Assembly (NCBI GenBank): GCA_007115705.1
Contig: QXEO01000432.1
Location: forward strand, 496,001-560,000
Direction of reading: 5' to 3'
Origin: Dactylis glomerata
Taxonomy: Eukaryota; Streptophyta; Magnoliopsida; Poales; Poaceae
Length of the DNA: 64,000 nt
Part shown: positions 46,255 through 59,274 of the stretch, one piece after another
Layout: each line of letters begins with the position of its first letter
How positions within the stretch are numbered: position 1 is the stretch's first letter
The notes under the pieces: model-generated
The model's input: the letters and a program-made list of their open reading frames with translations, nothing else
What the model was told of the DNA's origin: nothing
The model's database searches: none
Made by a program: the position numbers and the translations under genes

Positions 46255-47192
46255 TGATAGGGTAAAGGTGCCCGATCTTTCGATGAGACGATAACTATCG
46301 ATTATGGTGGAGGTCGATGTTGACAATCTGACTATAAACGTGCGAGACGTTGCGCCTTAGCAATCGATACACTAACTTCCGAGGCTATTGATCACGCCGG
46401 AGCTAGATCAACCTGATCACGAGGATCAATCCCTGCAAGCAATCAAAGAACCAGCAAGAATTATAGATCCAATCAAGATATTGCGAATATAGATGAAGGC
46501 TTTATTAAAGAGGTGGGATTCTGTAAGTGCGTAGTACAAAAGGTCGGATTGACACTTGTGCCTATGGCGAAGAGTAGCTCGTGGCTAAGTCTTTAACTAA
46601 ACAAAATCCGAGTCTAAACGATGACCTAATGGGGGTATATATGGAGGAACATAGGGGAATTTTGGCCAGCCTTGGGAAGGAGGTCGAAATCCATCTCTAG
46701 GCCGGTTCCCTCCACTATACGGACTCTAAAAGTTTAGCCCCTTTATTTGGACGAAAATTACATGGGCCTGGCCCATATTTAAAGGTGACGCAGCACCATC
46801 TAATCACATGGATGAAAATTATAAGTGTGTAGCTCTCTAGTTCGTCCATGTCTTCATCTTCTCATTATGGTGGCTTCAAAGTTCTGAAATCTTCACTTGC
46901 AGTGTCATCTTGAATCCTCACACGATTGCTGCCATCATCTCCATGCATGATCATGCTCCAATGCTTGTCCCTCTCATCCATGCTAGGCCCATCATTCCTA
47001 AGTAACATAAACACATCTGATTTAGTCAGCATCATATTCTCATGAATATTAGGAATAGTTACTAGAAACGAAAGTACCTGATAATTTAGTTGGCGTGCAC
47101 GAGCTCTTGTGAGAGGTCCTTGGAATTGTGGAACGTGAGAAAGTGTGGCTGTAGGTGCAACGGTTGTATCAACCGTAGAGATGTCCTCATCA
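46255..47192 (-). repeat. 3' LTR of element J
   Basis: Its start at 47192 reads TGATGAGGACATCTC; it encodes the polyprotein tail, ending FRTLKPP at 46865. Confidence 0.9.
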
Positions 47193-50100
47193 TCCTCCCC
47201 TTCTTGAATTGAAGTCGTCCTCGACGCAATCTCATCTTCTTCTCCAAAGTATGGTTTCAAATCTGCAATGTTAAAAGAAGGACTTACCGTGCCCATCTCT
47301 GCAGGAAGCTCAAGTTTATATGCATTATCATTCATTTTCTCTAACACTTTAAAAGGACCAGCAGCACGTGCCATTAATTTAGACTTGCGCAAATCAGGAA
47401 AACGATCTTTGCGCAAATGCAACCAAACTAGATCTCCCACATCAAACACAATATGCTTGCGTCCTTTATCACCAACAACTTTATATTTAGCATTCATATG
47501 TTCTATATTTTCCTTAGTAATCCTATGCAACGTAAGAATCTGTTTCACATGTTGTGTAGCATCAAAATTATGTTGCACCGAAGATGGAAGAGGTAATAAA
47601 TGAATAGGTGCACGAGGAACAAAACCAAACGCAATCTCAAAAGGGCATAACTTAGTTGTAGAATGCATGGAACGATTGTAAGCAAATTCAATATGAGGTA
47701 AACAATCTTCCCACATTTTCAAGTTCATCTTTAAAACAGCCCGTAACATGGTAGACAAAGTTCTATTAACTACTTCAGTTTGTCTATCAGTTTGGGGATG
47801 ACATGTAGTACTAAACAGCAACTTAGTACCCAACTTAGCCCATAAACATCTCCAAAAATGGCTAAGAAATTTAGTATCATGATCTGAAATAATAGTATTA
47901 GGCACACCATGCAAGCGAACAACATCGCAAAAGAATAATTCAACAACATGAGCAGCATCATCACTCTTATGATAAGGAATAAAGTGTGCCATCTTAGAAA
48001 ATCTATCCACAACCACAAAAATACTATCCCTCCCCTTCTGTGTTCGAGGTAATCCTAAAACAAAGTCCATAGAAATATCCTCCCAAGGTACACTAGGAAC
48101 ATGAAGAGGCATATATAAACCATGTGGATTAAGGCGTGACTTAGCTTTTTGACATGTTGTGCAGCGAGCAATAAACCTCTCAACATCCCTTCGCATGCGT
48201 GGCCAAAAGAAGTGTGTAGCAAGTACGTCTTTTGTCTTCTTTACTCCAAAGTGACCCATCAGTCCTCCTCCATACGCCTCCTGCAACAACAAAAGACAAA
48301 CGGAACCTTCTGGAATGCATAATTTGTTAGCACGGAACACAAACCCATCATTGAGGATGAATTTGTTCTGAGTTCTACCCTCTAGACAATGCTGCAAAAC
48401 ATCTTTAAAATCGGCATCTTTCACATATTGTTCTTTAATAGTTTCCAATCCAAAGATTTTGAAGTCAAGTTGAGATAACATGGTATAACGACATAAGATT
48501 CAATGAATTCAACCCACTTGGCATGACGTTTATTCAACTTAGCTTGACTACGAATATGCTTCAAAGATTCATGATCAGAATGTATAACAAATTCTTTAGG
48601 CCATAAATAATGTTGCCAAAAGAAGTGAGCCTAGCTCAACTTGCTATGGGAGTGGATGTACAACACAGGCACCCAGGTTCATATCCTCACGGATGTGAAT
48701 TTGGGTTCTTATTATTTATTAAAAAAAACTCGCTGTGGGGGTCTCCCCCACCGCTTTCCTTTCAAAAAAAATAATGTTGCCAAGTTTCTAATGTCCGAAC
48801 AAGAGCATATAATTCCTTATCATAAGTAGAATAGTTCAAACTAGCTCCACTCAAATTCTCACTAAAATATGCAACAGGTTTTCCCTCTTGTAACAACACT
48901 CCTCCCAAACCAATTCCACTAGCATCACATTCCAACTCAAAGGTCTTATTAAAATCAGGCAGTTGGAGTAAAGGAGCATGTGTAAGCTTATCTTTGAGTA
49001 GCATGAAGGCTTCTTGTTGTGCATTGCCCCAAACAAAGGGCACATCTTTCTTAGTAAGCTCGTTCAGGGGCGCTGCAATGGAACCAAAATCTTTGACAAA
49101 GCGCCTATAAAATCCAGCGAGGCCAAGGAAGCTCCTCACTTGTGTGACTGTTTTGGGTTGTGGCCAACTCGAAATTGCTTCAATCTTGGCGAGATCAACT
49201 TCAATACACTGTGCTATAACAACATAGCCTAGAAAAGCAACTCTATCCGTGCAAAAGGTGCACTTTGCAATGTTACCAAACAAACATGCAGCACGTAAAG
49301 CATAAAAACCATCACGTAAATGTTCCAAATGTTCTTCTACAGATTTGCTATATATCAAATATATCATAAAAATATACCACCACAAAATGTCCAATAAAAG
49401 CACGTAAAACTTCATTCATTAATCTCATGAAAGTGCTAGGAGCATTAGTTAAACCAAAGGGCATCACTAACCACTCATATAGGCCAAATTTAGTTTTAAA
49501 TGTAGTTTTCCATTCATCTCCTAACTTCATACGAATCTGGTGGTAACCACTACGCAAATCAACGTTAGAGAACATGGTAGAGTCACTCAATTCATCAAGC
49601 ATGTCATCTAAATGAGGAATAGGATGATGATAACGAATAGTAATATTATTGATTGCTCTACAATCAGTACACATGCGTGAAGAACCATCTTTCTTTGGTA
49701 CCAAAATAATAGGGACAACACATGGACTAAGAGACTCACGAATATGACCCTTGTCAAGAAGTTCTTGAATTTGTCGCTGAATCTCTTTTGTCTCCTCCGG
49801 ATTGGTACAATATGGCGCACGGTTGGGCAAAGATGCCCCAGGAATCAAATCAATTTGGTGCTCAATTCCACGAATAGGTGGCAGTCCTGGAGGTACATCT
49901 TGTGGGAAAACATCCTCATACTCCTGCAAAATGTTAGCAACAGCAGGTGGCAAAGAAGGAGGCATCTCCTCAGCCGAAAACAACACTTCTTTGCAAATGA
50001 TAGCATAACATGCAGTAGTGCTCACATCAATTTCAGAAATATCAGATTTGCTAGCTAGCAAACAAGTACTTTTCAAATGAATTTCATTAGCATGTTTTGG

Positions 50101-52126
50101 ATCAGATTTAGAAGTACTTGTAGAAGGCATAAGTTCCTTAGCAACAATCTGATTTTTGCTCAACTTTTCCCCCTCATTATGTGCTCTACTAGCTCTAGCA
50201 AGATCATCTTTTAAAATACTTTCAGGAGACATGGGAAGTAACACAATTTTCTTATCATTATGAACAAGAGAATACTGATTTGTGCCACCATAGTTTATAG
50301 AATTTGTATCAAATTGCCATGGTCTACCAAGTAAAAGAGCACATGCTTGCATAGGAACAACATCACACTCAACATAATCAGCATATGCAGCAATAGTAAA
50401 ATGCACACGAACTTTACGTGTTATCTTAACCTTGCCGCTGTTATTAAACCATTGAATGCGATATGGACGAGGATGGGGTCGTGTCATAAGAGAAAGCTTT
50501 TCAACCATCTCCATGCTCGCTAAGTTGTTGCAGCCCCCCATCAATAATAATGCGAATATAGCGATCTTTAACTACGCCCTTGGTATGGAACAGATTATGG
50601 CGCTGGCCGGGCTCGGCCTTGGTAATTTGTGCACTCAAGACTCGATGCGCAACTAAACTCGGGTATTTCTCCGCATGTTCCACAGCCATATATTCAGAAT
50701 CTTGCTCCATGGGTGCTGCAGCACATTGATCATCATATGCAATAAGAGCCAAAGTATCTTCATCATAATCACTGGCGGAGTCGTATCCACCATCCTCAAG
50801 AGCAATCATCACACAGGAGGAGGCAAAATCACATGCAAAGTGACCAAGTCCACCTCATTTGTGGCACTGAATTTGGTTGGACTTGCCCATAGATGCGATG
50901 GAGGACGCAGCACTCGGGGCTGGTCCCGTAGTACTCTTCCGTGCAGCAAACGGAGGTTGTGTAGATGCTGCAGATCGCGTGGATGTGGTCTTTGGAGGTG
51001 GAGGTGCAGCAGCCCGTGACGCCGAAGTCAGTGATCTCCAAGTAGAACGCCCTACAGAATAAGTAGTTCGTGTCGCCTCGCGTCGATCCTGCACTTCACA
51101 TTCAGCATTGCAAGCAAGATGGAACAAACGGGTAATGGTGTGATAAGATTTATATCGAAGAATGGTATGAATTTCCTTATTTAACCCGCATACGAATCGT
51201 GCCATTAATGCTTCATTATCCTCCTCTATACCACAACGCAGCATGCCAGTTTGCACCTCCTGATAGTAATCCTCTACATAATTTTTGCCTTGATCTAGAC
51301 ATGCTAATTTGGTAAATATGGAACGCTGATAATATGGTGGAACAAAACGAATACGCATAGCATGTTTTAAAGCATCCCACGTAGTGATGGGATTAGCATG
51401 ATTAGCACGACAATATTCAGACCACCATATGGAAGCAAAACTAGTGAACTCACAAGTAGCAGCACTAACACGTCTATCCTCGGGATAATGTAAGCATGCA
51501 AAACGCTGGTCTAATTCTAATTCCCAAGAGAGGTATGCATCAGGAATATAGCGACCATCAAACATAGGAACATTTAATTTCAGTTTAGCAACATGGTCAT
51601 CATCACGTACCAACGAAAAAGGAGGTGGACGGCGAATGTAAGGCCTAGGACGACCAGCTGGCTGATCAACTGTGAAGTCGTCCGCGTACTCGCCCTCGTA
51701 CTCATCTTCCCCGTAATAATCATCCAACTATGCATCACGGACCTGTGTAACACCCGTAGCTCTTGCAACGCCAGCAAGAGCAGTGCCTGCAGCAGCAGCA
51801 GCACCAGTAGCATCGCTCGCAGCCGAAGTTTGTGCTGGTGGTTTGAGAATGCACTGTGCATGTCCCAAAAAGGTTGGTGTAGGAGCCACGCGAGTCGGCT
51901 GTGGAGGAGGTGCGCGAGCCGTCGGTGGTGGTGGTAAGCGTGCTAGCACCTCCTGGAATTTTGCGTCGAGTTTGGCGGTGAAGGCGGTCTCGAGTCCCTG
52001 GAGTTGCACCATTGTGCCACTAAAACGCTCGTCCACATCCTGCATATGGTCAGCCAAAAGTTTGGTGACGTGAGCCTGCAAGGCTTCACCTTCCAGTGGC
52101 TGTGTCTCGGTGTTTTCTGGTGGCAT
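46865..52126 (-). pseudogene. Gag-pol polyprotein of element J (disabled)
   Basis: Gag starts at the ATG at 52126 and stops at about 51728, then continues (YDLQ-type gag core with ASIWWSEYC) to 50855. The zinc knuckle region is degenerate. The protease motif IIIDGG lies near 50540 at a frameshift. RT has a Phe-Tyr-Asp change: the catalytic box reads YFYD where D has YFDD. RNase H (CDASGIGLGG) is broken by the SINE at 48619-48767, and a deletion of about 57 bp near 48487 removes the DALSRR region. The integrase ORF 46865-48481 (538 residues) is intact: HFGVKKTKDV, CTTCQKAK, then MDFVLGLP, SDHDTKF and QTEVVNR. It ends in the LTR with TRARARQLNYQV and FRTLKPP. Confidence 0.87.
48619..48767 (+). 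mobile_element. tRNA-derived SINE (Au-like) inserted in element J
   Basis: This 149-bp insertion is flanked by a 14-bp duplication AAATAATGTTGCCA (48605-48618 and 48768-48781) and ends in an A-run. An A-box-like TAGCTCAACTTGC is near 48632 and a B-box-like GGTTCATATCC near 48679, which fits an RNA polymerase III promoter from a tRNA. The relative element D lacks it. Au assignment is by recalled similarity. Confidence 0.82.
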
Positions 52127-53257
52127 GATTAGTACGCAAAAAGCACAGTTATATAATAGAGATACAACAGGAACAGTGGTGGAAAACGGTTAATCTATCA
52201 AGCAAACCAATACTATTACCTGTTCTTACCCTGCAGCAGGTGGTGAGCAGCAACCGTCATGATCAAACTTCAGGAAGATTGAATAGAGCGATTGCCAGGT
52301 GGTGTCAACGCACGGTGTAGGAATATGTGGAGCTCTGGGTGGCTGCAATATCTGTAGCAACAATTTCAAAACAGCAATGCAAGGTTGAATAACAGCTCAA
52401 CGATGGTACTGTGCTGGTCCTAGACTATCCCAAGCTAGAGACGTGAGCCTAGAACACCATGAGTCACGCCGCGACACCAAAAAGCAATAGGCAGCAGTGC
52501 TCTGAACAGCGCCCGAATGAGGCAAAAATCACGAGGATGGAGAGTGTCTCAAAACGATCAGCAAGGTGGAATATCTGGATAGGCTCAAGATTTTTTTTCG
52601 AAATTTCCGAAAACTGCACGAAACTGCTATGGAAAGCGTGCAGATGCCAATTTTTTTTCACTATAATGGCGTATAGCTCAAAACGATCCCAGAGGCCTAA
52701 AAACAGTATAGGCCAAAAAAAAAATCTGAGGAGTTTCCTGACTGGCCTTCTCTGTCCTTCTGGCCTAAAAATAGTTTTGATTTTTTTTTGCTCTCTCCTC
52801 CTCTGTCCTTCTGGCCAAAACTTTCTGGAACTCGGATCAAGTTACAACTCGGATCGGATCTACAATGATGGAAAGCAAGAGTACGAAAACGAAGGATATG
52901 TGGTGGCGGAGGCGGTATGTGGGCGTAGGGTTGTAGCAAGTGTATGGCGGTGGTGATAGTGGAATTGGTGGTGGCGGTGGTGGTGGCGGTGGTGATGGCG
53001 GAATCAGTGGTGGCGGTGGTGATGACTGTGACCAGAACTCGAAACTCTAAAGATCTAGACCTAAAACCAGCACTAGACATGACAATGCAGACTAGAACTC
53101 AATAAAGCAAATACTGAAAAGAAAAGATGCAAAAGGCCCGAAAGTGTTTCTAGGATACGGATATAACCCTAATTTTTTGGCTTTGTATGGTTATAGGAAG
53201 AAAAACAGATGCAATCTAAACTACGAAAACTGTAAGATCTCATCGAGAAACCTGAAA
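52127..53257 (-). other. Leader of element J
   Basis: No supported gene. It contains a GGTGGTGGCGG-type microsatellite at about 52955-53030 and several A- and T-runs. Confidence 0.65.
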
Positions 53258-53267
53258 TTTGATACCA
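53258..53267 (-). other. Primer-binding site of element J
   Basis: The minus strand reads TGGTATCAAA, two bases from the LTR; initiator-Met type with G changed to A at position 9. Confidence 0.78.
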
Positions 53268-53269
53268 CT

Positions 53270-54205
53270 TGATATGGTAAAGTTGCTCGATCTTTCGATG
53301 AGACGATAACTATCTATTATGGTGGAGGTTGACGTTGACGATCCGACTACAAACGTGTGAGACGTTGCGCCTTAGCAATCGATACACCAACTTCTGAGGC
53401 TATTGATCACGCCGGAGCTAGATCAACCTGATCATGAGGATCAATCCCTGCAAGCAATCGAAGAACCAGCAAGAATTATAGATGCAATCAAGATATTGCG
53501 AATATAGATGAAGGCTTTATTGAAGAGGTGGGATTATGTAAGTGCGTAGTACAAAAGGTCAGTTTGACACTTGTGCCTATGGCGAAGAGTAGCTCGTGGC
53601 TAAGTCTTTAACTAAACAAAATCTGAGTCTAAACGATGACCTAATGGGGGTATATATGGAGGAACAGAGGGGAATTTCGGCCAGCCTTGGGAAGGAGGTC
53701 AAAATCTATCTCTAGGTCGGTTCCCTCCACTATAAAGACTCTAAAAGATTTGCCCCTTTATTTGGACGAAAATTACATGGCCTGCCCATATTTAAAGGTG
53801 ACGCAGCACCATCTAATCACATGGACGAAAATTAGAAGTGTGTAGCTCTCTAGTTCGTCCATGTCTTCATCTTCTCATTATGGTGGCTTCAAAGTTCTGA
53901 AATCTTCACTTGCAGCGTCATCCTGAATCCTCACACGAATGCTGCCATCATCTCTATGCATGATCATGCTCCAATGCTTGTCCCTCTCATCCATGCTAGG
54001 CCCATCATTCCTAAGTAACATCAACACATCTGATTTAGGCAACATCATATTCTCATGAATATTAGGAATAGTTCCTAGAAACAAAAGTACCTGATAATTT
54101 AGTTGGCCTGCACGAGCTCTTGTGAGAGGTCCTTGGAATTATGGAACATGAGGAAGTGTGGCTGTAGGTGCAACGGTTGTATCAACCATAGGGATGTCCT
54201 CATCA
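53270..54205 (-). repeat. 5' LTR of element J
   Basis: 936 bp; the start TGATGAGGACATCCC lies at 54205. Differences from the 3' LTR are more frequent than between the D LTRs. Confidence 0.9.
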
Positions 54206-55152
54206 TACGGGGTGGGCCGATCTTCTCATGAGAGAAGCGATGATGATGAAATGCAGCGGATGATATTGAAGATAAATTGGTGTTACCAATGAACTCTCCT
54301 CGCTTGAACCCTGATGCCAATGCAACAACTCTCAAACCCCGTAGGATATTCATGACTCCACACACTTGCGCACGTAGCTGTCGACCATGAATGGTAGTTT
54401 GCAATCTACTAAATCCCAGTGGAACTGCAACTCACACTAAACTTGCAGTAGTATCTCACTAAATCCAGATGAATTGGTGCAGAAGAATTTAGATGAATGC
54501 TTACAGCAGTTCAACGAAATAACTTTAGTCTAAATGTGGTCTAACCCTAATCAAGGGGACGCCCAGGGGTACTTATAGGTGGCTGGGATTCCCAAGCATG
54601 GACCTATCCCAAAACCAGCCTGGTTTGGGCCCAAACTGACTCGCTTCGACTCAAATGGGTACATACCGACCCATACATGGGTTCGGCCTAATTTGGCACG
54701 CAGGCCATGAGTGTAGCGCTCCTTAGACATGTAGACATCGTGTCGTAGGTAGTCCTAGTGCGCCATCACGTTCTCTCACTCATGCAAACTTGATCTCCTT
54801 CGCGTGGTGATGTTCTCCATGCTTGTGGCATCGACCTCCCTTTCCTCCCTCGTGCTCTCTTGCTTAATCACCACATCATGCTCCATGTGCTGCATCTCCT
54901 CGCTCTCTCGAACCCCTTTTTTCTCCAATAAACCTAATCATACATATAAACAAAGACTTAGGCAGTATAAAATTCTCATTGTAATAAATATCAGATTCAA
55001 TGAGGAGTGAGTTCACCTGTTGTTGTAGCAACTTAGCACGAGCTCGAGTAATTGGTCCAATCATGATCTCATCATTGGACTTGTCTTTAGCAGCAACAAC
55101 TGGATCATCAATAGTAGGTGGAGATGGCTGTGTAGTAGGGATGTCATCATCA
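54206..55152 (-). repeat. 3' LTR of element K, main part
   Basis: The LTR starts TGATGATGACATCCC at 55152, preceded by PPT GAAGGAGGGGAGA. It encodes the polyprotein tail (TRARAKLLQQQVNSLL, stop at 54876). Its last bases are at 46247-46254, across J. Confidence 0.82.
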
Positions 55153-58100
55153 TCTCCCCTCCTTCAAAAGGCGTCGACCTCGACGCTCCAAGGTCATCTC
55201 CATCATAAGGTGACAAATCAGCAATGTTGAAGCTGTTACTAACTCCACCAAATTCAGCAATAGGTATATCAATCGAGTAGGCATTATCATTAATATTTGC
55301 AAGTACTTTATAAGGACCAGCACAACAAGGGTTCAGCTTGGAGCGCCTCATCAAAGGAAACCTGTCCTTGTGCAAGTGCACCCAAACCATGTCATCGGGC
55401 TGAAAAATAACATGCTTTCTTGACTTGTTTCGAGCAGCAGTAGTATTCCTCCCTTTCTTCTCGATAGCCTCTCAAGTCTTCTCATGTATTTTGCACACAA
55501 AATCAGCTCTCTTTGATGCCTCCATATAAACTCTCTCATGAAATGGAAGAGGCAAGAAATCTAGTGGTGTAATAGGTTTGAAGCCATACACCACCTCAAA
55601 CGGACAAAGCTGAGTAGTAGAATGTACCGCCCTGTTGTATGCAAACTCCACATGCCACAAACAATCTTCCCATTCCCGCAGTTTTTTCTTGATCATTGTC
55701 CTCATCAACTATGACAAAGTTCTATTCACCGCCTCGGTCTGTCCGTCTGTCTAAGGATGACATGTAGTGCTGTACAGCAGCTTCGTTCCCAGCTTTCCCC
55801 ATAAGGTCGTCTAGAAGTAGCTCATGAACTTGACGTCCCTATCAGAGACAATAGTCTTGGGCACTCCATGCAAGCGTACAATATTCCTGAAAAATAGGTT
55901 AGCCACATGCGACGCATCGTCACTCTTATGACATGCAATAAGTGTGCCATCTTAGAGAATCTATCCACTATCACAAATACAGAATCATGACCATGTTTAG
56001 TTTTTGGCAATCCTAGCACAAAATCCATACTAATATCTTCCCATGGTGTAGTAGGTGCAGGTAGTGGTGTATACAAACCGTGAGGCTTCAGCTTGAACTT
56101 GGATGTGTTGCACACAATGCAGCGCCACACATACCTGTCCACATCACGCCTCAACCTGGGCCGAAAGAAGTGATCTGCTAGCATGAGCAATGTCTTCTCA
56201 CGCCCAACGTGACCCATCAAACCTCCAGCATGCAATTCCTACAATAAGAGCAAACGCAAAGACAACTTTGGAACACATAGTTTGTTAGCTCGAAATAGAA
56301 ACCCATCATGTATGTGATATTTCTCCTAGGTGTTTTTGAAAGCACACAAACGATATGGTACAACAAAATCATGATCAGTTGCATAAAGCTCACAAATACT
56401 CTCTAAACCAGGAATATTAATATCAAGTTGTGTTAATAACATATTCTTCCTAGATAGAGCATCAGTAACCACATTATCATTTCCCTTATTATGTTTAATG
56501 ATGTATAGAAAAGATTCAATAAACTCAACCCACTTAGCGAGGCGCCTATGAAGGTTGGATTGTGCTTTCAAATATTTCAATGCTTCATGATCAGAATATA
56601 TGAGAAGTTCTTTTGGCCACAAATAATTTTGCCAAACCTCAAGAACTCTAACAAGTGCATACAATTCTTTATCATAAACAGGACCTATGCCTATACCACT
56701 AGCATCACATTCAACTTCAAATTGCTTTGAAAAATCAGGCAATGCAAGTAAAGGTGCAGAAGTAAGCAAATGTTTTAATTCATCAAATGCATGATCTTGG
56801 TATGCAGCCCACACAAAAGGAACGCCTTTCTTTGTTAACTCATTCAATGGTGCAGCAATAGTACTAAGTCTTTCACTAAACGTCGATAGAAACCCGCAAG
56901 ACCGTGAAAACTTCATACTTGACTAACATTCATGGGAGTAGACCAATCTTGAATAGTAGTAATTTTAAATTTATCTACCTCTACTCCATGCTTATAAACA
57001 ACATAACCTAGAAATATGACCTTATCTTTGGTAAATGTGGACTTCTCAAGATTGGTATACAATCTATTATCACGCAACACTTGCAAAACTTGTCTAATAT
57101 GATCACAATGTTCGGTTCATTATGGCTGTAAATAAGTATATCATCAAAATAGATAACCACAAAATGACCAATAAACTCTCTCAAAACATGATTCATTAAG
57201 CGCATGAATGTACTATGTGCATTAGTAAGACCAAAATGCATGACTAGCCACTCATGTAAACCAAATTTAGTTTTGAAAGCAGTTTTCCATTCATCTCCTT
57301 CTTTCATGCGAATTTGATGGTAACCACTATGCAAATCAATCTTAGAGAAAACAGCAGCACCACTCAATTCATCTAACATATCCTTCAAACGGGGAATAGG
57401 TTGAAGATATTGAATAGTAATGTTGTTAATAGCTCTACAATCTACGCACATGCGCCATGTACCATTTTCTTAGGCACCAAAATCACAGGAACAACACAAG
57501 GACTAAGAGAGACATGAATGTACCCTTTATCCAGAAGAGCTTGCACTTATGCTTGTATCTCCTTTGTTTCTTCAGGGTTGGTCCTATAGGGGGCGCGGTT
57601 GGGCAAGGAGGCGCTAGGGATCAAGTCGATTTGGTGCTCGATGCCTCATAGTGGCGGCAGCCCAGCAGGTACCTCCTCTAAAAAATATCATCGAATTCCT
57701 GCAAAATAGTGGAAACACTAAGAGAAACAAGTTGCATATCGTAAGAAACTAAAACCTCGCCTTTGTACATGAGCACTACAGGCATGTCTATAGGATCTTC
57801 ACAAGATTCTCTCATGTCTTCTTTGGTGGCTAAAACTAACATGTTGGGAACTCTCTCACTATTCGTTATATCACTCACGACTGTTACATTATCTCGTGGA
57901 GGTGCTGCTCTAGCTTCATGTCAGTCTTCTGACGAGATTCATTAACAATTTGTTGCAGTGACATAGGCTTTAAATTGATTTTATTGCCCTTGATCTCCAA
58001 GTGATAACTATTGGCTCGACCATTGTGTTGCATAGAGCGATTATAGAGCCATGGCCGACCCAACAAGAGGTGACAAACAGTCATAGCAACCACATCAAAA

Positions 58101-58488
58101 TCTATAGAATCCTTATATAGCCCTATCTCAAAGTTCACACGTACCATGTGGTTTACCTTCATAACACCATTATCACTTAACCATTGAATATAATATGGGT
58201 TGGGATGAGGTAAATATTTCAAACCCACCTTAGCACATAACTCCTTGCGAGGTTGCGGCAACTTCCTCCATCAATGATCACCTTGCAAGCTTTATTGGGA
58301 CCAAACAGTGCCTTGGTTTGAAACAGGTTGTACCACTGAGAATCAATATTGGACTGCACACTGAACGTATGTGGAGAGACAAAAATAATAGGAGAAGAAT
58401 CAGGATAAGCATCTTCACCTTCATCATCAAAACCAAACGGATCAGCATCATCTCCGATCTCATATCCATCGTTCTCAGAAACCACTAT
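54876..58488 (-). pseudogene. Protease-pol polyprotein of element K (disabled)
   Basis: From the A junction at 58488 the frame reads an acidic gag end and the protease motif VIIDGGSCRNLA, then a frameshift near 58240. LLGRPWLYNR follows in 57884-58261. RT (57008-57451) has VFSKIDLHSGYHQIRM and intact IYFDDILIYS. RNase H (56326-56916) lacks about 30 residues after CDASGIGIG in an otherwise open frame. Integrase pieces (55822-56235, 55472-55708, 55061-55390) carry MDFVLGLP and AYNRAVHSTTQLCPFE. Many stops and frameshifts separate them, so K is older than D or J. Confidence 0.82.
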
Positions 58489-59259
58489 TGATGCGGGGAG
58501 GCCTTCGGACACCACTGCATCATGTGCGTCAACACTCAAGTCCGACATCACCGAGACGTGGAAGAGAAGGAAGAAGAAGAACCACCGGAAAGAAGCTTGG
58601 AAGCGCCGCAAGAAGAGGTGGCAGCTGAAGCTGGACCGGCTGGTCCCACACCGGCTAAAGCCGGCCCCACCGGCTATAGCAAGACTGAACACCGGCTATA
58701 GCCAGTCTACCCGAGTCGCTATGTCTTGGCCTTGAAGCCACCTATGTTATCTATCTCCCTAGTGACCAAACTACCCCTAGCTCGTGGCTGCCAATATATA
58801 TGGGTCACTCTCCCCCTCCCTAGGATAGAGATGAATTAAGATAAGAATTGGCATGATGCCTCCTCCCTTGTGGGAACCAAACTAGATCTACATCTAGAAA
58901 CCACCCTCTTTGTTTGAGATCTCTTCTATTTGGGGAATTCTACCTTGATTTGGATCTCTTGCATACAAGAGCGTGTAATTCTATCCAATTGTGTGGTCTC
59001 TTCCCCACTTGGAATTCTATCCCTTGCAAGTCAATCTCTCACAAGGAATTCTACTCTTGGAGTCTCTTCCTTGTGATTCTATTGAGTTGGTGAATCGGGC
59101 CAACGAAGACAACCGGTGTGTATCTTGTGTGTGTTTGCCTTCGATTTGTGTGTCGTGTTCATCGTGTTCGTTGTGTTCTTCGTGTTCATCCTCTTCCCCC
59201 GCCACAAATCTCGTGAATCCGTGAAGATCGGACCACACCCAAGGGGTCACCCCTCATCA
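58489..59259 (+). repeat. 5' LTR of element A
   Basis: This 771-bp LTR starts TGATGCGGGG and ends CCCTCATCA (inverted TGATG/CATCA). A TATA-like AATATATATGG is at 58793-58803. Palindromes CCGGCTAAAGCCGG and CCGGCTATAGCCAG occur at 58651-58710. Confidence 0.92.
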
Positions 59260-59261
59260 TA

Positions 59262-59274
59262 TGGTATCATAAGC
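59262..59274 (+). other. Primer-binding site of element A
   Basis: TGGTATCATAAGC, two bases after the LTR; eight bases match the initiator-Met type. Confidence 0.8.

Larger units (their letters stand above)
46255..54205 (-). mobile_element. Element J: CRM-like chromovirus, complete but decayed
   Basis: LTRs are 938 bp (46255-47192) and 936 bp (53270-54205), both with TGATGAGGAC-type starts and ...TATCA ends. The TSD is TATGG at 46250-46254 and TACGG at 54206-54210 (one mismatch). The PBS is 53258-53267 and the PPT GAAGGGGAGGA precedes the 3' LTR. It inserted in K's 3' LTR. A SINE sits in its RNase H region. Confidence 0.9.

Noticed and set aside
50469..52073. Plus-strand frames opposite the gag of J
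   Set aside because: Shadow frames; the minus strand has the gag core motifs.
52940..53040. GGTGGTGGCGG-rich stretch as a gene or regulatory site
   Set aside because: It is a simple microsatellite in J's leader with no further support.
58489..58692. A minus-strand frame that appears to start in element A's LTR and run into K's protease
   Set aside because: It is a chance fusion across the A insertion; only the part left of 58489 belongs to K.
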